Part shown: positions 1-7,476 of the stretch, in pieces | Layout of the letters: each line of letters begins with the position of its first letter | Position numbering within the stretch: position 1 is the stretch's first letter | NCBI GenBank assembly: GCA_027858355.1 | Contig: JAQICW010000200.1 | Coordinates: forward strand, 1-17,283 | DNA length: 17,283 nucleotides | Direction: 5' to 3' | Source: Desulfobacula sp. | GTDB lineage: Bacteria > Desulfobacterota > Desulfobacteria > Desulfobacterales > Desulfobacteraceae | Program-made: the position numbers and the translations under genes | The notes under the pieces: generated by a model | What the model was told of the DNA's origin: nothing | Databases searched by the model: none | What the model saw: the letters and a program-made list of their open reading frames with translations, nothing else

Positions 1-179
1 TGCTTTGGGTTATGCAAGGTAATCCATGCAACAAACAATTTTTCCGTAACATTTCCTTTGGGATCTGTTAATGGTTTTTTTTCGTACATGATGCATGGTG
101 CTTCTGTTCCCCAATGGGGATCTCTATGTAAGGCATGATCCTTAATTTCGTTTTCTCTTGGCATCCACTCAAGACTCAT
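1..179 (-). CDS. oah: 6-oxocyclohex-1-ene-1-carbonyl-CoA hydrolase, N-terminal part (runs off the window)
   Basis: Only the first 59 codons are present, read leftward from ATG at 179. The start is fixed by AAGGAG at 187-192, 7 nt upstream. The N-terminus starts MSLEWMPRENEIKDHALHRD and later has YEKKPLTDPKGN and LFVAWITLHNPK. This matches my memory of the BamA/Oah ring-opening hydrolase family, including its YEK-P-xDPKG segment. The enzyme belongs to the crotonase superfamily and hydrolytically opens the ring of 6-oxocyclohex-1-ene-1-carbonyl-CoA to 3-hydroxypimelyl-CoA in the cytoplasm. Identity is supported by the neighbouring had gene, whose product is this enzyme's substrate. Catalytic residues lie outside the window. 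Confidence 0.85.
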   Translation of the reverse strand, partial: MSLEWMPRENEIKDHALHRDPHWGTEAPCIMYEKKPLTDPKGNVTEKLFVAWITLHNPK

Positions 180-219
180 CTTAAATCTCCTTTAACAATT
201 ATTTCTTATTATTGTTTAA

Positions 220-249
220 TTTCTATGGTTTCTTTCTATGGTTTCTTTC
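220..249. repeat. 13-bp tandem duplication in the SDR-oah spacer
   Basis: TTTCTATGGTTTC occurs twice back to back (220-232 and 233-245) and is followed by a further TTTCC. It lies in the 110-nt spacer between the SDR gene and oah. It looks like a slippage duplication; no regulatory role can be shown. Confidence 0.6.
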
Positions 250-289
250 CATATTTTCTTTTAATAAAATTTTATTCTAAAATCATTTA

Positions 290-1039
290 CTAGCCGATAT
301 ATCCGCCATCCACACCCAGAACCTGGCCTGTGATATAGCTTGCATCATCGGAAGCCAGGAATACAAATGCAGGGGCAATCTCTTCCGGCTCTGCAAATCG
401 GCCCAGTTGAATTCTGCCTTCATAGATTTTTTTCAGCTTTTCATCGGTCTGTAGTTTGCCTGTCATTTCAGTCTTTGTAATTCCAGGACAGATGACATTT
501 ACATTTATCCCATACCTGCCAAGCTCCCTGGAGGCTGATTTTGTAAACCCTATGATACCGGCTTTTGCAGAGGCATAATTAATCTGGCCAACGGTACCGA
601 AAATACCGGCAGTTGAAATCACATTAATGATTTTGCCATATTTTTTTTCTTTCATATAGCGGCCTGCTGCCTGGGTGGTATTAAATGCAGCTTTTAAATG
701 GATATCAATAATGGAGTCCCAGTCTTCTTCCTTCATTTTCAACAGCATGGAAGGTTTGGAAACACCGGCATTATTGACAACGATATCAACGCCCCCCAAT
801 TGTTTTACGCATTCATCCACCATGTTCTGGGCGCTTTTGTAATTTGCAACGTCCGCTGCAACAGCAACAGCCTTGCGCCCCAGTTTTTCAATTTCCCCTA
901 CAGTCTCTTTTGCAGCTGCATCATTGGAATGATAGTTTACCAGGATATCCGCACCCTCTTTTGCATACAACAGGGCAATGGCTCTTCCGATTCCCCGGCT
1001 TCCACCGGTAACAATGGCTTTTTTCCCTTCTAATTTCAT
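290..1039 (-). CDS. Short-chain dehydrogenase/reductase (FabG/BadH-like) in the benzoyl-CoA operon
   Basis: A 249-aa classical SDR that oxidises or reduces a hydroxyl/keto group with NAD(P). Visible motifs are the nucleotide loop TGGSRGIG (11-18), NNAG (89-92), Ser142 in NVISTAG, and YASAK giving Tyr155 and Lys159; the C-terminal PGITKT and VDGG segments are also present. The structural Asn of the N-S-Y-K tetrad is replaced by His114 (IDIHLKAAF), a change some SDRs tolerate. AAGGAT precedes the ATG, and the gene begins 20 nt after had, so the two are co-transcribed. The context suggests an acyl-CoA substrate, such as 3-hydroxypimelyl-CoA or a cyclic hydroxyacyl-CoA as for BadH. An acetoacetyl-ACP reductase role (FabG) cannot be excluded by sequence alone. 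Confidence 0.85.
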   Translation of the reverse strand: MKLEGKKAIVTGGSRGIGRAIALLYAKEGADILVNYHSNDAAAKETVGEIEKLGRKAVAVAADVANYKSAQNMVDECVKQLGGVDIVVNNAGVSKPSMLLKMKEEDWDSIIDIHLKAAFNTTQAAGRYMKEKKYGKIINVISTAGIFGTVGQINYASAKAGIIGFTKSASRELGRYGINVNVICPGITKTEMTGKLQTDEKLKKIYEGRIQLGRFAEPEEIAPAFVFLASDDASYITGQVLGVDGGYIG

Positions 1040-1059
1040 CTTTAGTATCCTTTAAAATA

Positions 1060-2172
1060 TTAAAAATCAGGTACAAGTACGATTCTCTGATCAGGTGACT
1101 TTTTATGGGCTTCATCAAAACTTTGGGCAATGGTACTCATGGGTCTGGTCTGGACAAATTCTTCAAAATTAATTTTTCCACTTGTTATCATACTCAGCAC
1201 AGATGGATAGTACTCCGGCAGACAGCCCCAGGTACCGATGAGCTCTGCATCAAAGGCCATGAGTCTTGAAATGGAATATTCAACCTTATGGGGACCAAAT
1301 CCCACAACAACCATTTTTCCGGTAAAACTCAACAATGCCAGACCAAGTTCCTGGCCGGGTTTGCTGCCGGAAACTTCAAAGATCTTCCAACCCGTGGATG
1401 GAAGGTTGTTTTCTTTTCTAAATGCTTTGACTTCCCCTGAAATATCCCTCGAAGTTTTACCCATGGAATTAACAGCAAAGTCTGCCCCGTTTTTTAACAT
1501 GGTATCCAGACGTTCCTGGTTGATATCAATGGCAACAACATTGGCAGCACCCAGGGCCTTGAGCACCTGGACCATATATTGTCCAACGCCCCCTACACCA
1601 ATAACAATGGTATTATCTCCCACCTGGACATCTGCTCTTTTTGCAGCCTGGAAAGGAGTTGTTGCAGCATCTGCCACAACCGCCAGTTTTTCCAAAGGAA
1701 TGTTTCCCCGGTTTTTCACTTCGCAAAGGTCTATGGCAGGAACGGGGATATGGCTTGAGAAACCACCATAAATTCCCATGCTGTTACCCGGCATTTTCTG
1801 GGCAAGGCACCTGTTTCCCCTGCCTGTCTTGCAAAGGTAACATTTTCTGCAGGGCATGACCGCAGGGATAATAACTTCTATTTCAACCCAGGATTCAACA
1901 TCGCCGGCTGCAGATACAACCCTGCCGGAAATTTCATGTCCAAGGGTTAATGGAGGCTTGTTTACTGTGGGAACCCCTTGATAATAGTATCCAAGGTCTG
2001 TATGGCAGACACCGCAGCCAGCCACTTCAACCAGAACCTCTCCGGGTTTTAGTTCAGGCACGTCAATTTGAGTTTTTTCAAGCTTTCCAGGTGTTACTTC
2101 ATTGGTTTCCCTGTCTTTTCTAAATGGGGTTACCATTTGCCAGGTCTGAATTTTATCAGGAACGTTTCCCAT
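1060..2172 (-). CDS. had: 6-hydroxycyclohex-1-ene-1-carbonyl-CoA dehydrogenase
   Basis: A 370-aa zinc-type medium-chain dehydrogenase. It oxidises 6-hydroxycyclohex-1-ene-1-carbonyl-CoA to the 6-oxo compound with NAD in anaerobic benzoyl-CoA degradation (Had/BamQ). Catalytic-zinc motifs are GCGVCHTD (Cys56) and GHE (His79, Glu80). Structural-zinc cysteines are 108, 111, 114 and 122. The Rossmann loop is GVGGVG (192-197), with Asp216 at the end of the second strand as expected for NAD. The segments CHTDLGYYY, LTLGHEISGRVV and VIIPAVMPC resemble Thauera Had as I remember it. I chose ATG at 2172 because AAGGAG lies 6 nt upstream; the open frame extends to a TTG at 2244 but that gives an atypical polar extension. 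It is the first gene of the had-SDR-oah group. Confidence 0.88.
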   Translation of the reverse strand: MGNVPDKIQTWQMVTPFRKDRETNEVTPGKLEKTQIDVPELKPGEVLVEVAGCGVCHTDLGYYYQGVPTVNKPPLTLGHEISGRVVSAAGDVESWVEIEVIIPAVMPCRKCYLCKTGRGNRCLAQKMPGNSMGIYGGFSSHIPVPAIDLCEVKNRGNIPLEKLAVVADAATTPFQAAKRADVQVGDNTIVIGVGGVGQYMVQVLKALGAANVVAIDINQERLDTMLKNGADFAVNSMGKTSRDISGEVKAFRKENNLPSTGWKIFEVSGSKPGQELGLALLSFTGKMVVVGFGPHKVEYSISRLMAFDAELIGTWGCLPEYYPSVLSMITSGKINFEEFVQTRPMSTIAQSFDEAHKKSPDQRIVLVPDF

Positions 2173-2285
2173 GGTTTTCTCCTTATTATTTATGTTAAAA
2201 TGATTTTTAGTTTTCAGCTTCAACTGTTTTTCAGAATCAGCCAAACCCGTTTAATATCTCCCCATACAATTTATATGTCCTTTAT

Positions 2286-2379
2286 ATGAAAGTAGTGTGT
2301 TATGAGTTATGAGTCATGAGAACCAACTTGTTAATTTAGCTTCCCTCAATACCCAATACTCACCACTCATTACTTTCAT
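2286..2379. repeat. Imperfect inverted repeat built from 7-bp units
   Basis: The outer arms are perfect: ATGAAAGTA (2286-2294) and TACTTTCAT (2371-2379). Inside the left arm are three tandem heptads (TTATGAG, TTATGAG, TCATGAG; 2300-2320). The right arm, read on the minus strand, carries degenerate heptads of the same type (AATGAGT, GGTGAGT, ATTGGGT, ATTGAGG). The element sits between had and the DUF2080-type gene. It could be a small non-autonomous repeat or a transcript-end structure; which one is unknown. Confidence 0.55.
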
Positions 2380-2433
2380 CCTTTGTTGTGCCTGCCAGGG
2401 CATGGGGGTTATATGAAAAACTCTTTATTTTTT

Positions 2434-2610
2434 CTAGTATTTCACAACTTTAACTTTTTTCCCGATCCATCCAGGCGGCAGGTAAACCCTTCCACTGTTA
2501 CCGCTTGAACTAACGATTTTTTCAATCAGCTCCTCACCGTAAATTTCAAATTTCACCTTATTGCGAGAATTTTTTTCAAGATACTCATTTTTTTCATCAT
2601 CAATCGCCAT
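2434..2610 (-). CDS. DUF2080-type small 'transposon-encoded' protein
   Basis: A 58-aa ORF starting MAIDDEKNEY and ending in the segments SSSGNSGRVYLPPGWIGKKV and KVVKY. The C-terminal GNSGRVYLP-x-WIGK-VKVV signature is that of the DUF2080 family, annotated as putative transposon-encoded protein and common in archaea and some deltaproteobacteria. The fold implied is a small AbrB/SpoVT-like beta unit, probably DNA-binding; this is inference. The start at 2610 has AGGAG 9 nt upstream. It is a single gene with no transposase beside it. The identification rests on motif memory only. Confidence 0.7.
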   Translation of the reverse strand: MAIDDEKNEYLEKNSRNKVKFEIYGEELIEKIVSSSGNSGRVYLPPGWIGKKVKVVKY

Positions 2611-2755
2611 TATGTTAAACTCCTGTATACAGCAATAACTATATAATGGTAGGTTTCAGCTATTAATTAGATATTTTATAGTTATATTACAGCTACACGT
2701 CAAGAATTTATTTTTTTTTGCGGATAATAAATTACATCAAAGATTCATTTTTTAA

Positions 2756-2783
2756 TTGCCAATAAATTATAGGCTGTTACACT
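2756..2783 (+). promoter_or_regulatory. Candidate sigma70 promoter for rarD
   Basis: TTGCCA (2756-2761), a 16-nt spacer and TACACT (2778-2783) lie 25 nt before the rarD start codon in an AT-rich spacer. The -10 box is imperfect, so this is a weak prediction. Confidence 0.35.
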
Positions 2784-2808
2784 GATATATTTTTATCTGG
2801 GAGAATAT

Positions 2809-3684
2809 ATGAATCAACAACTTTGCGGTGTCCTCTTTGCTTTGGCTGCTTTTGCCTCATGGGGGTTTTTGCCTGCCTACTGGAAACAGATGCAGGCAAT
2901 TGGTCCGTTTGAAATACTTTGCCATAGAATTGTATGGTCCTGCATTTTCCTTTTCGTGATTATCTCCCTGCAAAAAAGATGGGGCGAAGTCAGAAGTATA
3001 GTTAAAACACCGGCAAAACTACAAGGCCTTATCCTAAGCGGATTCCTCATTGGACTTAATTGGTTTGTTTATATCTGGGCTGTGAACACGGATCGGGTGG
3101 TGGAAACCAGTCTTGGGTATTACATCAATCCCATGATCAACGTATTGATCGGATATTTTCTGCTTGGTGAAACTTTGGGCCGCCTGCAATTTGTTGCTGT
3201 ACTATTTGCCTTGGCCGGTGTTATTTATTCTCTTGTTGCCTATGGTGCTTTGCCCCTATTTGCCCTGACCCTTGCAATTACCTTTGCCCTTTACGGCTAT
3301 TCCCGAAAAAAAATACAGGCCGCGCCCATACCAGGGCTTCTGATAGAGACCATGGCCTTGTTTATCCCGGCTTTGGTATATATTCTGTTTAAGCAAATTT
3401 CAGGCAATTCTTATTTTATGAAAGATCTGGAATTAACCCTTTGGATGATTGGAGCCGGTGTGGTCACAAGCCTGCCATTGCTTTGGTTTGCTGCAGCAGC
3501 CAAAAGGCTTACCCTGTCCACCATCGGTATTCTGCAATATCTGGCCCCTTCCATTGCTTTTATACTGGGTGTATTTGTTTATAAAGAAGCATTCACTTCC
3601 CACAACCTGATCACCTTTGGATGCATCTGGATTGGCGTTTTTTTGTATACCTGGGAATCTATAACAAAGAGCCGACAATCATGA
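2809..3684 (+). CDS. rarD: RarD/EamA-family permease of the drug/metabolite transporter superfamily
   Basis: A 291-aa, very hydrophobic inner-membrane protein with about ten predicted transmembrane segments arranged as two EamA repeats. Family signatures include the N-terminal FASWGFLPAYWKQM, the GLNWFVYIWAVNTDRVVETSLGYYI region, NPMINVLIGYFLLGE and the second-half LQYLAPSIAFILGVFVYKE. Length fits the RarD group (about 290-300 aa). GGGAG lies just before the ATG. RarD was named for chloramphenicol resistance, but its natural substrate is not established, so the transported molecule here is unknown. A weak hairpin follows the stop codon, then an aminotransferase gene on the same strand. Confidence 0.85.
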   Translation: MNQQLCGVLFALAAFASWGFLPAYWKQMQAIGPFEILCHRIVWSCIFLFVIISLQKRWGEVRSIVKTPAKLQGLILSGFLIGLNWFVYIWAVNTDRVVETSLGYYINPMINVLIGYFLLGETLGRLQFVAVLFALAGVIYSLVAYGALPLFALTLAITFALYGYSRKKIQAAPIPGLLIETMALFIPALVYILFKQISGNSYFMKDLELTLWMIGAGVVTSLPLLWFAAAAKRLTLSTIGILQYLAPSIAFILGVFVYKEAFTSHNLITFGCIWIGVFLYTWESITKSRQS

Positions 3685-3710
3685 TATTGCCCCCTGGGAA
3701 AAAGGCAATA
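3685..3710 (+). terminator. Weak hairpin after rarD
   Basis: TATTGCC (3685-3691) pairs with GGCAATA (3704-3710) around a 12-nt loop, directly behind the rarD stop. The T-run after it is interrupted (GTTCGTTTTA), so it may only partly terminate or stabilise the rarD transcript. Confidence 0.4.
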
Positions 3711-3754
3711 GTTCGTTTTAAACACAAAAAAGAAATTGAAAAAGGATCGTTTTC

Positions 3755-4897
3755 ATGGAAATTAATTCAAAACTTCCCAATGTTTCCGTAAATATATTTA
3801 CCCAGATGTCACAACTGGCACAGGAGCATAATGCCCTGAACCTGTCCCAGGGGTTTCCGGATTTTGATGTGAACCCCGAGCTAACAACTCTGGTAAAAAA
3901 ATACATGGACAAGGGCTTTAATCAATATGCTCCCATGCAGGGGATTGTCGCTCTCAGGGAATGCATCAAAGAAAAGGTTCTTAAGCTCTATGGGGCAAAT
4001 TATAATGCCGACACAGAAATAACAATCACCTCCGGTGCCACAGAAGCTCTGTTTGCCGCCATTACCGCAGTGGTGAATCCTGGAGATGAAGTAATCATTA
4101 TGGAACCTGCCTATGATTCCTATGTTCCGGCCATAAGGCTTAACCAGGGGATTCCCGTATTCCTGAAAATGAAATACCCCGACTATCACATAGATTGGGA
4201 TGAGGTTAAAGATGCCATAACAGATAAAACCCGCCTGATCATATTAAACTCTCCCCACAACCCGACAGGGGCGGTTCTCAAACCCAGTGACATGGAAGCC
4301 CTTAAACAAATCGTTGCCAAAACATCCATCATGATTCTCAGCGATGAAGTGTATGAACATATTGTCTTTGACAAAATAGAACACCAGAGCATGGTCAGAT
4401 ACCCGGATCTCAAAGAGAGGTCCTTTGTGGTCAGTTCCTTTGGCAAAACCTACCATACAACCGGTTGGAAAGTCGGGTATTGTCTGGCCCCGGAATCCCT
4501 GTCCAGGGAGTTTCAGCGAATTCATCAATACCTGACCTTTTCCAGCATCACTCCAGTGCAGGCCGCCTTTGCCGACATCATGGAGCAGGAAGAACTCTAC
4601 CTTGGGCTTTCTGACTTTTATCAGAAAAAACGGGACTATTTTCTAAGCCTTGTGACAGGGTCCAGGTTCAGGCCCATGCCCTGTCATGGAACCTATTTCC
4701 TGATGATGGACTATTCAAAAATATCCAAAGAAGATGACAACACCTTTGCCAGAAAAATGACTATTGAACACGGGGTAGCAGCGATTCCACCCTCTTTTTT
4801 CTATCATGGAAAAGATGATAATAAGGTACTTCGATTCTGTTTTGCGAAAAAGGATGAAACTCTAAAAAAAGCAGCGGAGGTTTTATGCAGGATTTAA
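3755..4897 (+). CDS. Class I/II aminotransferase, methionine/glutamine (YbdL/KAT) type
   Basis: A 380-aa PLP-dependent fold-type I aminotransferase. Visible features are LSQGFPDF (30-37), the PLP-anchoring Asp197 and Tyr200 in LSDEVY, NSPHNPTG (165-172), Lys231 as the Schiff-base lysine in SSFGKTYHTTGWKVGY, and Arg360 for the substrate carboxylate. GKTYHTTGWKVGYC and HQYLTFS strongly resemble E. coli YbdL and the kynurenine/glutamine transaminase K group, which transaminate methionine, glutamine and aromatic amino acids. AAAGGATC precedes the ATG. The gene overlaps the next by 13 nt; the partner is an omega-amidase, which fits a glutamine-transaminase role that removes the alpha-ketoglutaramate formed. 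A broader methionine-salvage role is possible. Confidence 0.85.
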   Translation: MEINSKLPNVSVNIFTQMSQLAQEHNALNLSQGFPDFDVNPELTTLVKKYMDKGFNQYAPMQGIVALRECIKEKVLKLYGANYNADTEITITSGATEALFAAITAVVNPGDEVIIMEPAYDSYVPAIRLNQGIPVFLKMKYPDYHIDWDEVKDAITDKTRLIILNSPHNPTGAVLKPSDMEALKQIVAKTSIMILSDEVYEHIVFDKIEHQSMVRYPDLKERSFVVSSFGKTYHTTGWKVGYCLAPESLSREFQRIHQYLTFSSITPVQAAFADIMEQEELYLGLSDFYQKKRDYFLSLVTGSRFRPMPCHGTYFLMMDYSKISKEDDNTFARKMTIEHGVAAIPPSFFYHGKDDNKVLRFCFAKKDETLKKAAEVLCRI

Positions 4898-5670
4898 ATA
4901 TTTCATTAATTCAAACGGAACTGGCATGGGAAGATGCCAATAAAAACATTGAAACCATGGAAGCTCTTTTGACCCAGGTGGATACCACAACCGACCTTGT
5001 GGTGCTGCCGGAGATGTTCACCACGGGATTTACCATGAATGCCTCTGCCAATGCCCAGGCCATGGACGGACCTGGCATGACCTGGATGAAAAAGATGGCA
5101 GAAAAGAAAAATGTAGATATCACAGGAAGTATGATCATCAAGGATGGGGAAAGGTTTTTCAATCGCCTTGTCTGGGCAAAGCCCTCGGGCAAGGTATTTA
5201 CCTATGACAAAAAACACCTGTTCCGGTATGCAGGCGAACACAAGATCTATACTCCGGGAGAGACCCTGACCACCATTGAACTCAAAGGATGGAAACTGAG
5301 ACCCTTTATCTGCTATGACCTTCGCTTCCCTCTATGGGTGCGCAACATGAACAACCAATATGATGCTGCTGTTTTTATAGCCAACTGGCCCAGGCCACGA
5401 TCTGCCCATTGGAGATCCCTTCTGACTGCAAGGGCCATTGAAAACCAGGCCTATGTTATTGGTGTCAATCGAATCGGTATTGACGGCAACGGTCATGCGT
5501 ACAGCGGAGACTCAACAATAATTGATCCTTTGGGAAAGGTCCTGGTTCATTTACAGGAAAAATGCCTGGTACAAACCGTCACATTGTCATGGCAGGTACT
5601 TGAAGAATACAGAAAAACATTTCCTGCCTGGATGGATGCTGATATGGATATGATTAACCATCCGCTCTAA
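4885..5670 (+). CDS. Omega-amidase of the nitrilase superfamily (YafV/Nit2 type)
   Basis: A 261-aa carbon-nitrogen hydrolase that hydrolyses alpha-ketoglutaramate and alpha-ketosuccinamate to the 2-oxoacid and ammonia. The nitrilase triad is visible: Glu43 in VLPEMFTTGF, Lys109 in YDKKHLF, and Cys143 in FICYDLRFPLW. The segments ANWPRPRSAHWRSLLTARAI and GVNRIGIDGNGHAYSGDS are characteristic of YafV-like proteins. GGAGG ends 4 nt before the ATG and lies within the aminotransferase gene; the 13-nt overlap implies translational coupling. Cytoplasmic. A generic amidase of other specificity is less likely given the aminotransferase partner. Confidence 0.87.
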   Translation: MQDLNISLIQTELAWEDANKNIETMEALLTQVDTTTDLVVLPEMFTTGFTMNASANAQAMDGPGMTWMKKMAEKKNVDITGSMIIKDGERFFNRLVWAKPSGKVFTYDKKHLFRYAGEHKIYTPGETLTTIELKGWKLRPFICYDLRFPLWVRNMNNQYDAAVFIANWPRPRSAHWRSLLTARAIENQAYVIGVNRIGIDGNGHAYSGDSTIIDPLGKVLVHLQEKCLVQTVTLSWQVLEEYRKTFPAWMDADMDMINHPL

Positions 5671-5671
5671 T

Positions 5672-5700
5672 TTGACTTATATGATTTTATATAATATTTA
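5672..5700 (+). promoter_or_regulatory. Candidate promoter for the PilZ gene
   Basis: TTGACT (5672-5677), 17 nt, then TATTTA (5695-5700) follow the omega-amidase stop in a very AT-rich stretch. Other TATAAT-like hexamers (5690-5695) sit at poorer spacing, so the exact -10 is uncertain. Confidence 0.3.
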
Positions 5701-5745
5701 TTTATGTTAACAGCATTTTAATAACCCCATGAAAAGGAGTTGCAA

Positions 5746-6072
5746 TTGGAACCCCATGAAGGGAAAAGGCGCTATCAGCGATACGAGTATAGTAGTCCAA
5801 TGTATCTTTACAGGATGGATTACCAGGATCAATACTATTATGCAGAGATGAAAGATTATTGTCAGGGTGGCTTGTCCATGTTGACCAATGAAGAACTTGT
5901 TGTTGACCAGGTTGTTTATCTTGAAATGAAAAATTATGATAAAAATGCAATAGGTCCTGAAAGATACAAGAGTTACAGTGGTAGTGTCAAATGGGCAAGT
6001 TCCTATTCATCGCCCTATGGTGAGGCTAAAGGTCCTTATAAGTACGGGATTGAATATTACGAATCTGCGTAA
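5746..6072 (+). CDS. Small stand-alone PilZ-domain protein
   Basis: A 108-aa protein, tyrosine-rich, essentially one PilZ domain. It carries the RxxxR c-di-GMP motif (Arg8, Arg12 in KRRYQR) at the N-terminus and a D-x-C-x-x-G version of the usual [DN]-x-S-x-x-G motif (Asp37, Cys39, Gly42 in DYCQGG). The later VKW and YGIEYY segments fit the closing PilZ strands. I chose TTG at 5746 because AAGGAG (5734-5739) is 6 nt upstream; the TTG at 5740 touches the Shine-Dalgarno sequence. Ser-to-Cys in the second motif may weaken or alter c-di-GMP binding. No output domain is attached, so it presumably acts by protein-protein contact. It is convergent with the ATPase gene. Confidence 0.75.
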   Translation: MEPHEGKRRYQRYEYSSPMYLYRMDYQDQYYYAEMKDYCQGGLSMLTNEELVVDQVVYLEMKNYDKNAIGPERYKSYSGSVKWASSYSSPYGEAKGPYKYGIEYYESA

Positions 6073-6143
6073 TGCCAGTGTTAGATTTTAGAAGTAATTA
6101 TAGAACAACGATAAAACCAGGCAGATTGAATCCAAGTGGCTGG

Positions 6144-7448
6144 TTAAACAAATCTCGTGTAAACAGGGATAAACATAAATTTATCCACATCCTGTTTCTC
6201 AAATACCATCGGCGACATGACATATCCTTTTTCGACATTGGGATGTTCTTTTATAAAAAGATGCAGGCTCTTGAGTTTTCCTGCTGGTCCGCTTTTAACC
6301 TCTATTGGAAATATCCTGCTGTTTTTCACATAAAGATAATCTACTTCTGCAGAACTGCTTTTCTTTGCTCTTGACCAGTAAAATAGTTTAAAGTTTTCAG
6401 AACCTCCGGCTGCAAGTAGTTCCTGGCCTACAAACTGCTCTGCCAATGCCCCTCTATAAACATTGGACAGGTCTTTTGCTTTTAAAATATCAGAGGGTTG
6501 AATCCCGCAATTATACTGCATCAATCCCACGTCCAGGAAAAGAGGTTTCATTACTTTGGAAGCGACATTGGCATTCAGAGGAAGCCCTGTGGCATCTGAG
6601 GATTTAACAATATGCAAAAGCAAGGTCCTCTCAAGGATTTGAAGAGAAGTTTTGGTTTTTTCAATCCTTCGTTCAGGGTCAAGGCGGGTATATTTTATCT
6701 GACTTCCTACATGGGAAGGCAGTGATCTCATTAAATGATCCAGGCTGTCAATATCTGCTCTTTTATTGTATTTCCCCAAAGATTGAAGGTATGATTGATA
6801 TATTTCTTCATGAACGGTAAAACTTTGAGTCAAAGAACCTGTACTGCTATACCTTTTTACGGCTTCAGGCATTCCGCCGGTGAGAAGATAAAGCTTAAGC
6901 TGCTCTATTATTTTAAAGTGAATTGTATCGCTCACCGGCCTGAAATTTGAAATACATGGAAGGTTATCCGCAAGGATCTGCTTGCCTGAAGCATTTAAAA
7001 ATTCATAAAATGTCATTGGCCTCATCCACTCAAACGAGGTGCGGCCGACCGGGAACGATATGCTGCCCAAAGTAAATTCAAGCATGGATCCTGCTGCAAT
7101 GATATGGAGTTCATGGATTTCTTCGTAAAAATACCTCAAACTTAACAAGGCTCTTTCGCACTCCTGGATTTCATCAAAAAACAACAGGGTTTTTCCAGGA
7201 TCAATTCTTGTGCCTGAATGGACCTCAATCTCAAGAACAAGCGTTTCAGCGGACAGGTCACCTTGAAAAATCCTGTGGCTCGTTCGATCCCGTTCAAAAT
7301 CCAACTTTATAAATGTTTCAAAATGGCTTTCTCCGAACCTGCACACAGAATATGTTTTCCCAACCTGGCGTGCTCCTCTTATAATCAAGGGTTTTCTGAA
7401 TTCACTTTTTTTCCATTCAACTAAATTGGTGTCAATATCCCTTTTCAT
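6144..7448 (-). CDS. AAA-family ATPase with C-terminal DUF4143 domain
   Basis: A 434-aa protein of the widespread AAA_14-DUF4143 family. Walker A is GARQVGKT (25-32), Walker B is LLFFDE (88-93), and AAGS (118-121) is at the sensor position. The C-terminal part has a PD-(D/E)XK-like arrangement, EVDYLY followed by PIEVKSG, seen in DUF4143 proteins. The length is normal for the family and there is no sign of truncation. Its biological function is not established; these genes are solitary, patchily distributed and often horizontally acquired. No strong Shine-Dalgarno sequence is visible before the ATG. Two copies of a palindromic 14-mer overlie its predicted promoter, suggesting autoregulation. 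Next to it are a repeat array and tRNA remnants, consistent with an accessory region. Confidence 0.85.
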   Translation of the reverse strand: MKRDIDTNLVEWKKSEFRKPLIIRGARQVGKTYSVCRFGESHFETFIKLDFERDRTSHRIFQGDLSAETLVLEIEVHSGTRIDPGKTLLFFDEIQECERALLSLRYFYEEIHELHIIAAGSMLEFTLGSISFPVGRTSFEWMRPMTFYEFLNASGKQILADNLPCISNFRPVSDTIHFKIIEQLKLYLLTGGMPEAVKRYSSTGSLTQSFTVHEEIYQSYLQSLGKYNKRADIDSLDHLMRSLPSHVGSQIKYTRLDPERRIEKTKTSLQILERTLLLHIVKSSDATGLPLNANVASKVMKPLFLDVGLMQYNCGIQPSDILKAKDLSNVYRGALAEQFVGQELLAAGGSENFKLFYWSRAKKSSSAEVDYLYVKNSRIFPIEVKSGPAGKLKSLHLFIKEHPNVEKGYVMSPMVFEKQDVDKFMFIPVYTRFV

Positions 7449-7476
7449 ATCTTACTTGCCTTATTTTTATATAAAG

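Noticed and set aside
1238..1771. 177-aa open frame antisense to had
   Set aside because: The had frame on the opposite strand has all zinc and Rossmann motifs; this frame has none and no ribosome-binding site.
2173..2244. N-terminal extension of Had from a TTG at 2244
   Set aside because: The extension is lysine/asparagine-rich and unlike the family, while ATG at 2172 has a perfect AAGGAG 6 nt upstream.
6072..6374. 100-aa open frame directly after the PilZ gene
   Set aside because: It overlaps the 3' end of the AAA/DUF4143 gene antisense, including the conserved PIEVKSG region, and has no protein motif of its own.
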